Below are positions 1-5,582 of a stretch of 10,184 nt of DNA, piece after piece. Made by a program: the position numbers and the translations under genes. The stretch spans positions 1 through 10,184 of the forward strand of contig JASLJP010000141.1 of assembly GCA_030152425.1 (NCBI GenBank). The letters are read 5' to 3'. Within the stretch, counting starts at the first letter, position 1. Each line of letters starts with the position of its first letter. Origin of the DNA: Aquirhabdus sp. GTDB lineage: Bacteria > Pseudomonadota > Gammaproteobacteria > Pseudomonadales > Moraxellaceae. Below the pieces are notes generated by a model. The model was not told where the DNA came from, did not search any database, and saw only the letters and a list, made by a program, of their open reading frames with translations.

Positions 1-1367
1 TGATCTTGAATGCCTTCTTCATGCGCTTTGGTCATCATCCAGCGGCATGGCGCCACCCATCGTCGCGTGATAGTGGCCGACCTGATGTCGCCTACTGGAT
101 CAAGATGGCTCAGCTGGCAGAGAAAGGAAAATTTGATACCTTCTTTTTGGCCGATTTTATTGGCCGTAGTGCCAAGAATTTAGAAAAACAAAGCCACCAA
201 AATGGCAGTTTTCAGTTTGAACCGTTTACCCTGCTGTCTGCGATTGCCGCCGTGACCAAAGACATCGGTCTGGTTGCCACCGCCAATACCAATTACACCA
301 CCCCGTACAACATCGCCCGCCAATTCGCCTCGCTGGACCATATCAGTGGCGGACGTGCCGGATGGAACGTGGTGTCGTCGTTTTCCGACTCGACCGCCAA
401 GAACTTTGGCCTAGGGCCACGGACCCATGCCGAGCGCTATGAGCGTGCCGATGAGTTTCTGAACATTACCAAGGCGCTGTGGAACAGCTGGGATGACGAT
501 ACCTACGACCATCCAGATCGCGCGCGCGGCGTGTTCTTTAATCCCGAAAGCGCCCACGAAGTGAAATACGATGGCAAATACTTCAACACTGAAGGGCTGC
601 TCGATATCGCCCGGCCGATCCAAGGCTATCCGGTGATCGTGCAAGCGGGTAACTCTGACGTCGGTCGCGAGTTCGCTGCCAAGATCGCCGAGATGACCTA
701 TTCCTCCGCGCAGTCGCTGGCCGTCGCGCAGGCCTACTATGCCGATGTCAAAGGCCGTATGGCCAAATATGGCCGCGATCCAGATGAGCTGAAAGTCACT
801 CCGGGGTTGTCCGTGGTTGTCGCCGCCAGCGAGCAAGAAGCGCGTGACAAGTTTGAAGAGCTGCAGAACGCCGTGGACTTTAGCCATGGTGTCGAAGTCG
901 CCGGTGTGGATCTGTCAGACTACCCACTGGATGGCCCATTACCCGATCTGCCGGAGCCGGAGTCGGGCAAAGGCCGCTTCCATCAGATGGTCGAGCTGGC
1001 CAAGCGTGATAACCTGACGATTCGTCAGTTGGTTCTGCGTTTTAGTGTGGCCAAAGGCCATATCCAGGTCGTGGGTTCGACCAAGCAAGTCGCAGATACC
1101 ATCGAGCAGTGGTTTGTCGAAAAAGGCGCCGATGGCTTTAACGTCGTGCCGCCGCTACTGCCAACCGGCTTTGAAGATTTTGTCGATTTGGTCGTCCCTG
1201 AGCTACAGCGCCGTGGCTTATTCCGCACCGAATACACCGGCAAGACCTATCGTGAGAATCTCGGCCTCAAACGTCCGGCGAATCCCCATACAGGTACACC
1301 ACCCAGCGCCAATGATGCGGGAGCTGCCGAGACAGCCGTGGTCGCGGAGCAATATTCACACGCATAA
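1..1367 (+). CDS. NtaA/SnaA/DszA-family FMN-dependent monooxygenase (5' end outside window)
   Basis: This is the large oxygenase component of a two-component flavin monooxygenase in the bacterial-luciferase superfamily. Family members use FMNH2, supplied by a separate flavin reductase, and O2 to attack substrates such as nitrilotriacetate, EDTA, dibenzothiophene sulfone or pristinamycin precursors. The reading frame is open to base 3. The first visible residues (ILNAFFMRFGHHPAAWRHP) match the family N-terminus a few residues after its usual start, so the TTG at 6 is probably internal and the true start lies left of the window. Other family-like stretches are the TANTNYTTPYNIARQFASLDHISGGRAGWNVVSS region (about residues 93-126 counted from the TTG) and RPIQGYPVIVQAGNSDVGREFAA (about residues 205-226). 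About 454 residues are visible, close to full family length, and the last 30 or so look disordered. No flavin reductase partner lies downstream and the gene ends at a terminator. The substrate cannot be told from sequence; sulfur or nitrogen scavenging is a common role in this family. Confidence 0.9.
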   Translation, partial: ILNAFFMRFGHHPAAWRHPSSRDSGRPDVAYWIKMAQLAEKGKFDTFFLADFIGRSAKNLEKQSHQNGSFQFEPFTLLSAIAAVTKDIGLVATANTNYTTPYNIARQFASLDHISGGRAGWNVVSSFSDSTAKNFGLGPRTHAERYERADEFLNITKALWNSWDDDTYDHPDRARGVFFNPESAHEVKYDGKYFNTEGLLDIARPIQGYPVIVQAGNSDVGREFAAKIAEMTYSSAQSLAVAQAYYADVKGRMAKYGRDPDELKVTPGLSVVVAASEQEARDKFEELQNAVDFSHGVEVAGVDLSDYPLDGPLPDLPEPESGKGRFHQMVELAKRDNLTIRQLVLRFSVAKGHIQVVGSTKQVADTIEQWFVEKGADGFNVVPPLLPTGFEDFVDLVVPELQRRGLFRTEYTGKTYRENLGLKRPANPHTGTPPSANDAGAAETAVVAEQYSHA

Positions 1368-1391
1368 TCGCTGCGAATGCCACGCTGCTTT

Positions 1392-1424
1392 AAAAAATCC
1401 TCATCGTTCCGGTGGGGATTTTTT
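1392..1424 (+). terminator. Rho-independent terminator after the monooxygenase gene
   Basis: A 15-bp stem (1392-1406 with 1410-1424, two G-T wobbles) closes a 3-base loop, with six A on the left arm and six T on the right. It starts 25 bases after the monooxygenase stop. The A/T arms are symmetric, so it could also stop transcription from the other strand. Confidence 0.85.
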
Positions 1425-1448
1425 ATGGCTATGTGAGCTTGAGAATAC

Positions 1449-1484
1449 AAAAAAGCCCTGAGGGCTGAGCACTCAGGGCTTTTT
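1449..1484 (-). terminator. Rho-independent terminator of tRNA-Lys(CTT)
   Basis: A perfect 13-bp stem (1450-1462 with 1472-1484) has a 9-base loop. On the minus strand it is GC-rich next to a run of six T (the complement of 1449-1454). It lies 29 bases beyond the tRNA CCA end. A second small inverted repeat, GTCTAG/CTAGAC (1490-1495 with 1500-1505), sits in the tRNA 3' trailer between the two. Confidence 0.85.
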
Positions 1485-1513
1485 GGATGGTCTAGCTGGC
1501 TAGACGTTAAATC

Positions 1514-1589
1514 TGGTGGGTTGTGTGGGGCTCGAACCTACGACCTACGGATTAAGAGTCCGCTGCTCTACCAACTGAGCTAACAACCC
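1514..1589 (-). tRNA. tRNA-Lys, anticodon CTT
   Basis: The minus strand gives a 76-base tRNA: acceptor GGGTTGT/ACAACCC, D arm with AGTTGGTA, anticodon loop CTCTTAA (anticodon CTT, reading AAG), T loop TTCGAGC, discriminator A and an encoded CCA (1514-1516). The T stem is GTAGG against CCCAC, which leaves an A-C mismatch at the 51-63 position (bases 1539 and 1527). All other arms pair well and the gene has its own promoter and terminator, so it is probably functional. Confidence 0.95.
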
Positions 1590-1600
1590 TTTGATGTAGC

Positions 1601-1629
1601 AATATAACTTTCTGACCCGATCATAACAA
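1601..1629 (-). promoter_or_regulatory. Sigma70-type promoter of tRNA-Lys(CTT)
   Basis: On the minus strand, a -35 box TTGTTA (1624-1629) and a -10 box TATATT (1601-1606) are 17 bases apart. The -10 ends 11 bases before the mature tRNA 5' end, leaving only a very short leader to be processed. Confidence 0.65.
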
Positions 1630-1638
1630 AGCTATCGT

Positions 1639-1667
1639 AAAAAAACCGTATTGTTACGGTTTTTTTT
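1639..1667 (-). terminator. Rho-independent terminator of the ferredoxin reductase gene
   Basis: A 12-bp stem (1639-1650 with 1655-1666) has a TTGT loop and seven-base A/T flanks. On the minus strand it ends in a T run. It lies 13 bases after the reductase stop codon and just ahead of the tRNA-Lys(CTT) promoter, so the two units are separated. Confidence 0.85.
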
Positions 1668-1679
1668 CATCGCGATTGA

Positions 1680-3083
1680 CTAGGAGGACAGACCGGCGGC
1701 GTGCAGCAGGGCGTCGATTTCGGTGAGCTTGGCGCGCGGCTTACTCGGTTCGCGGCCGCTCTGGCGCTCGATATCATCGATCCGCAGCCAGCCGAGCTGG
1801 TCGATGAGTGCGGGCTGGCGGGTACGCAGGATTTGCTCGATGTGCAAGCCGTCCAGTGTGGTCTCACCAGGCAGCAGACCTGCTTCGGCATCGGCCAGCA
1901 GGGCGCGTACGGTGTCACGTGAGCATTTCTTGTTGGTGCCGAGGATGCCACGTGGGCCGCGCTTGATCCAGCCCGTCGCATAGGTACCGACCAACGGCTT
2001 ACCCTCTTTGATCACTCGGCCATCGGCATTGGGAATGATGCCGCGCTCTTCATCAAATGGAACGCCAGCCAAGGGCGTGCCAAAATAGCCGATGGCGCGC
2101 AGTACCAGACCGCATTCGATCACGATTTCTTTTCCCGTCGCTGCTGTATGCCATTTGCCGTCTTCGTCGTGTTTGAGCTGGTTGCACGAGACGCGTAGGC
2201 CGCTGACTTGGTTTTTACCCAGCAGTTCGATCGGGGAGGTCAGAAAGCGCAGCACGATACGACGATCATGACCCCTCGGCTTTAGGTTGCTATAGCGCTG
2301 CAGGGTCGCGATCTTGCGCAGGGTGGCGGTGTCGGCACCTTCCGCGATGGCATCATGCAGGTTAGGCAGGTCGGCTTTTTCGACGATGATGTCCACACCT
2401 TCGAGTTCGCCCAGTTCTTCGAGTTCAGGATTGTTGAATGCGGCGTGGATCGGTGCGCGGCGGCCGAGCAGGACAACTTCGCGCACACTGCTGCTGCGCA
2501 GGGCATCTAAGGCATGAGCGGCGATATCCGTTGCGTCGAGCGCGTCGATGGGTTGCGTCAGGATACGGGCGACGTCCATGGCGACGTTACCATTTCCGAC
2601 GATGACTACACGCTGCTGGGTCAGGTCGATGGGCGCATCGCGGTAGGCGGGATGGCCACTGCACCACGCGACAAATACGCGTGCCGAGAGGCTGCCGGGC
2701 AGATCTTCGCCGGGGACGTTCAGTCGGCTGTCGTTAGATGCACCAAAGGCATAGATGACCGCGTCATACCACGTCGCCAGTTCTTGCGGCTGTACATGCT
2801 TGCCGACTTCGATGTTGCCAAAATAGCGAAAGCCTTTACGTGCCGCGATATGTTCAAAAACAGTGTGCGTATCTGAATCGGATTGATCGGCGGTGACGCT
2901 GTGGCGCAGCAGCCCCCAAGGGGTGGCCAGCCGTTCGTAGACATCGACTTCGATGGCGCGGTCACTGAGGCGCTGTAGACGGCCGTCGAGGTAGGTGCCT
3001 CCCGGGCCTTCCAGTAGATGGCCGGCGGCATACATGCCGGCAGGTCCGGCGCCGACGATGGCGACACGGAGGGGTCTATTCAT
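1680..3083 (-). CDS. fprA: FprA/adrenodoxin-reductase-type NADPH-ferredoxin reductase
   Basis: This FAD enzyme passes electrons from NADPH to ferredoxin or a similar iron-sulfur carrier. At 467 residues it is about the length of Mycobacterium tuberculosis FprA (about 456). Visible landmarks: FAD-binding GAGPAG at residues 11-16; ATPWGLLRHSV at 53-63; NADP-binding VVIVGNGNVAMDVARIL from about 159; REVVLLGRRAP at 201-211, where the arginines probably contact the NADPH 2'-phosphate; and the family signature GWIKRGPRGILGTNK at 371-385. Residues 28-44 look like a small insertion before the second strand of the FAD fold. The ATG start is supported by a GGGAGA ribosome binding site seven bases upstream. 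The gene sits alone between two lysine tRNAs and has its own terminator. Its ferredoxin or P450 partner is not in this window. The family call is firm; the symbol is by similarity to the actinobacterial enzyme. Confidence 0.9.
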   Translation of the reverse strand: MNRPLRVAIVGAGPAGMYAAGHLLEGPGGTYLDGRLQRLSDRAIEVDVYERLATPWGLLRHSVTADQSDSDTHTVFEHIAARKGFRYFGNIEVGKHVQPQELATWYDAVIYAFGASNDSRLNVPGEDLPGSLSARVFVAWCSGHPAYRDAPIDLTQQRVVIVGNGNVAMDVARILTQPIDALDATDIAAHALDALRSSSVREVVLLGRRAPIHAAFNNPELEELGELEGVDIIVEKADLPNLHDAIAEGADTATLRKIATLQRYSNLKPRGHDRRIVLRFLTSPIELLGKNQVSGLRVSCNQLKHDEDGKWHTAATGKEIVIECGLVLRAIGYFGTPLAGVPFDEERGIIPNADGRVIKEGKPLVGTYATGWIKRGPRGILGTNKKCSRDTVRALLADAEAGLLPGETTLDGLHIEQILRTRQPALIDQLGWLRIDDIERQSGREPSKPRAKLTEIDALLHAAGLSS

Positions 3084-3105
3084 GCGTCGCTCTCCCTAGG
3101 ACGTT

Positions 3106-3134
3106 AAAATAGGCGTGCATTGAGCTCGGCGTAA
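3106..3134 (-). promoter_or_regulatory. Possible weak promoter of the ferredoxin reductase gene
   Basis: On the minus strand, TTACGC (3129-3134) and TATTTT (3106-3111) are 17 bases apart and 22 bases ahead of the start codon. The -35 match is poor. Read-through from the tRNA-Lys(TTT) unit upstream is an alternative way to transcribe the gene. Confidence 0.3.
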
Positions 3135-3180
3135 TCTTGCCATTTTTCCGGTCGCCGCGATACCTTAAATTTCAGGCATA

Positions 3181-3205
3181 AAATATGCCTCTGCAATGCA
3201 GAGGC
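3181..3205 (-). terminator. Hairpin terminator behind tRNA-Lys(TTT)
   Basis: A perfect 8-bp GC-rich stem (3187-3194 with 3198-3205) has an AAT loop. It lies 22 bases past the tRNA CCA end. On the minus strand the tail is ATATTTTA rather than a clean T run; the plus strand has the cleaner TTTTT, although no plus-strand gene leads into it. Termination towards the reductase gene may therefore be incomplete. Confidence 0.6.
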
Positions 3206-3226
3206 TTTTTGGAATCTATTCACAGA

Positions 3227-3302
3227 TGGTGGGTCGTGCGGGATTCGAACCTGCGACCAATTGATTAAAAGTCAACTGCTCTACCGACTGAGCTAACGAC
3301 CC
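3227..3302 (-). tRNA. tRNA-Lys, anticodon TTT
   Basis: The minus strand gives a 76-base tRNA: acceptor GGGTCGT/ACGACCC, D arm with AGTCGGTA, anticodon loop CTTTTAA (anticodon TTT, reading AAA/AAG), T loop TTCGAAT and an encoded CCA (3227-3229). It is very close to E. coli tRNA-Lys as I recall it. The T stem GCAGG/CCCGC has an A-C mismatch at 51-63 (bases 3252 and 3240), the same position and bases as in the other lysine tRNA of this window. Confidence 0.96.
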
Positions 3303-3319
3303 GTTTTCTGTGAGCGCAC

Positions 3320-3347
3320 ATTCTATCAATTTTCAGGACAAAGGCAA
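3320..3347 (-). promoter_or_regulatory. Sigma70-type promoter of tRNA-Lys(TTT)
   Basis: On the minus strand, TTGCCT (3342-3347) and TAGAAT (3320-3325) are 16 bases apart. The bases just after the -10 are GC-rich (GTGCGC), as in stringently controlled stable-RNA promoters. The remaining 3348-3510 stretch, up to the next terminator, shows nothing I can support. Confidence 0.6.
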
Positions 3348-3510
3348 GTAAAACTAAAGCCCCATCGGTTTGATTGTGCATAAAAAAGCCGTTTTGCCGC
3401 TGGTCTGGCTAGGAATTGGGCAGTTTGTGGATAAAACAAGCCAAAAACAGCCGCAGCAACTGAAAAGCGTATGCTGTTGAAAACGATTGGAATAACGATG
3501 CAAGCGCCAT

Positions 3511-3539
3511 AAAAAAGGGCGACGCATGACGTCACCCTT
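3511..3539 (-). terminator. Rho-independent terminator of the acyl-CoA synthetase gene
   Basis: A 10-bp stem (3515-3524 with 3530-3539, one G-T wobble) has a 5-base loop and a six-T tail on the minus strand. It starts 23 bases after the synthetase stop codon. Confidence 0.88.
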
Positions 3540-3562
3540 GATCTGTTGCCGCGCTGCTGGAA

Positions 3563-5413
3563 TTAGAAGCGGTATTGGCACTTTTCAATGTTGGCAAATA
3601 CTTCGGCGGTGACCGGCGTGTAGGTGTCTGTACCTGGCAGCCAGACCAGCAGTGGATCGCTGGTCAGGGCGGGGTCGAAGTGTTCTTTCTTCAGGGTGTT
3701 CTTTTGATACTTGAACGTTCCGGTGGTTTCCATCTTGGCTTGCAGGCGCAGGAAAACCGGTACGGCAAACGGCGGCAGATGGCCTTTGAGGAAGGTCAGC
3801 AGCTCGGCATAGTCGATCTCGGTGTTTTCATGCGGCGTGATCGCGGCCATACCGGCGCGGCCGTTGGTGCCGTGGATCTCGACGCCATACACCACGGCTT
3901 CAGAGATCGCCGGGAATTCAGAGACCTGATTTTCCACTTCAGTGGTCGAGACGTTTTCGCCTTTCCAGCGGAAGGTGTCACCCAGACGGTCGACGAACTG
4001 GGCATGACGGTAGCCGAGATCGCGGATCAGGTCGCCGGTGTTGAAGTATTTGTCGCCTTTGGCAAAGACGTTTTCCAAGATGGTGGCTTTGTTTTTTTCA
4101 GGATCGGTATAGCCGTCGAACGGTGACGATGGGCTGATCTTACCGATCAACAGACCGCTTTCGCCACGTGCAACCTTGACCATAAAGCCTTTTTTGTTGC
4201 GTACTGGCTCGCCTGCTTCTTGGTCGTATTTGACGATCGAGTAGGGCGTCGGGGAGAAACCTACGGTGTTTTCAAAGTTAAAGATGTTGCTAAAGCCGAC
4301 GTTGCCTTCAGACGAACCGTACAGCTCATACACTTCTTTGACCCCAAAGCGCTCTTTGAACTCGTGCCAGATGCTGGCGCGCATGCCGTTGCCGACCATT
4401 TTGGTAACACGGTGCTGGCGATCTGCCGGGCTGGCAGGGGAGTCCATCAGATAGCGGCATAGCTCACCAACGTAGCCAATGGCGGAGGCATCATATTTGC
4501 GCACATCCGACCAGAACTCGCGGGCGGAGAATTTACGGCGCAGGGCGAGGCCGCCTTGACCGGCGATCACTGCCGACCAGCAGACGACCATCGCCGTTGC
4601 ATGATAGAACGGCAGAGTGACGTACATGATGTCGTCTTTGTTCAGATTCATGATATAGCCGAATGCGCCATAGCCTTTCATCCAGCGGCCATGCTTGAAC
4701 ACCACGGCTTTCGGCAGGCCAGTGGTGCCCGAGGTATAGATGTAAAACAGCCCATCACCATGGAACACTTGGTTGGTGGTCGGCGGGTTGAACTTGGCTT
4801 CACCGGCGATCGCATCAGCAATGTTGATATAGCCTTTGGGCGCAAGGTCAAGCAGGTTCGGTTTACGGGTGTCCGCATCGGCGAACCAGTAGAAATTCTC
4901 GGCAGGGATTTCTAGCGTGCTACGGACGTCTTCGATCGGGCCGACCAGTTCATCACCGACGATGACCATTTTCGGTTTGACCAGATTGATACTGTGGGTC
5001 AGGCCTTTGGCCGTTTGTGAGCAGTTAACCAATGCGGCAATCGCGCCGATTTTGGCCAAGGCCACGGTGGTGACCAGCAGCTCTGGACGGTTTTCGATAA
5101 AGACGGCAATCGAGTCGCCTTTTTTGATGCCTTTGGCCAGCAGGAAATGGGCGATGCGGTTAGCCCACTCATTGAGCTGGGTATAGGTGTATTGCACGTC
5201 GCGATAATACAGGGCGATGCCGTACGGATTGGCACGGACGGCTTTTTCAAATTCGACACCAAAGCCCATGGCTTTGGTTTGGCGAGTGTCATAGCTTAAG
5301 ATCAAGCCTTCAATGACATGGGGCAGTTTTTTGAGGAGATTGGGAACCCTTTCGATGACGTCAGGCAAAGTAATAACATCGGCGTGAGCTGCTTTACGTG
5401 TGAATAAACGCAT
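3563..5413 (-). CDS. Long/very-long-chain acyl-CoA synthetase (FATP/FadD6 type)
   Basis: This enzyme of the ANL adenylate-forming superfamily activates fatty acids to acyl-CoA through an acyl-AMP intermediate, feeding beta-oxidation or lipid synthesis. Motifs in order over 616 residues: ATP-binding YTSGTTGLPK at 226-235; substrate-side LPFYHATAM at 267-275; YELYGSSEGN at 362-371; NTGDL at 458-462; hinge and C-domain entry DRLGDTFRWKGENVS at 475-489; and TGTFKYQK at 564-571, which should carry the catalytic lysine of the adenylation step. The GENVSTTEVE and TGTFK forms point to the fatty-acid-transport-protein/very-long-chain branch (FadD6-like in mycobacteria) rather than E. coli FadD. Length is normal for that branch. 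The ATG start has an AGGA eight bases upstream. The gene stands alone with its own terminator; the 121-base gap to the rne terminator contains no promoter I would defend. Chain-length preference cannot be read from the sequence. Confidence 0.93.
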   Translation of the reverse strand: MRLFTRKAAHADVITLPDVIERVPNLLKKLPHVIEGLILSYDTRQTKAMGFGVEFEKAVRANPYGIALYYRDVQYTYTQLNEWANRIAHFLLAKGIKKGDSIAVFIENRPELLVTTVALAKIGAIAALVNCSQTAKGLTHSINLVKPKMVIVGDELVGPIEDVRSTLEIPAENFYWFADADTRKPNLLDLAPKGYINIADAIAGEAKFNPPTTNQVFHGDGLFYIYTSGTTGLPKAVVFKHGRWMKGYGAFGYIMNLNKDDIMYVTLPFYHATAMVVCWSAVIAGQGGLALRRKFSAREFWSDVRKYDASAIGYVGELCRYLMDSPASPADRQHRVTKMVGNGMRASIWHEFKERFGVKEVYELYGSSEGNVGFSNIFNFENTVGFSPTPYSIVKYDQEAGEPVRNKKGFMVKVARGESGLLIGKISPSSPFDGYTDPEKNKATILENVFAKGDKYFNTGDLIRDLGYRHAQFVDRLGDTFRWKGENVSTTEVENQVSEFPAISEAVVYGVEIHGTNGRAGMAAITPHENTEIDYAELLTFLKGHLPPFAVPVFLRLQAKMETTGTFKYQKNTLKKEHFDPALTSDPLLVWLPGTDTYTPVTAEVFANIEKCQYRF

Positions 5414-5534
5414 AAATGGATTCCTAATATTCTGTCTAAACCTGCTTTGCTGCTGTCGGTATGTCTAAATGCTGACTGCAGTAAAGCACCCCCCATCCGG
5501 TGGTATCCGCGTCATGAGTGGCGGAACTCATCGG

Positions 5535-5571
5535 AAAAACAACTTATCACCGAATGAATTCAGTGATAAGT
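5535..5571 (-). terminator. Rho-independent terminator of rne
   Basis: A 13-bp stem (5542-5554 with 5559-5571, one wobble) has a 4-base loop and, on the minus strand, a TTGTTTTT tail. It begins 11 bases after the rne stop codon. Confidence 0.88.
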
Positions 5572-5582
5572 CATATTTTAGC

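Noticed and set aside
6..8. TTG at base 6 as the monooxygenase start
   Set aside because: The family keeps several residues before the LNAFFM motif, and the frame is open to the window edge, so this leucine codon is most likely internal.
1490..1505. GTCTAG/CTAGAC palindrome beside tRNA-Lys(CTT) as an attachment site
   Set aside because: No copy of the tRNA 3' end and no integrase gene is present; a small hairpin in the tRNA trailer is the simpler reading.
1680..5413. Reductase and acyl-CoA synthetase as one operon for lipid oxidation
   Set aside because: A tRNA gene with its own promoter and at least two terminators lie between them.
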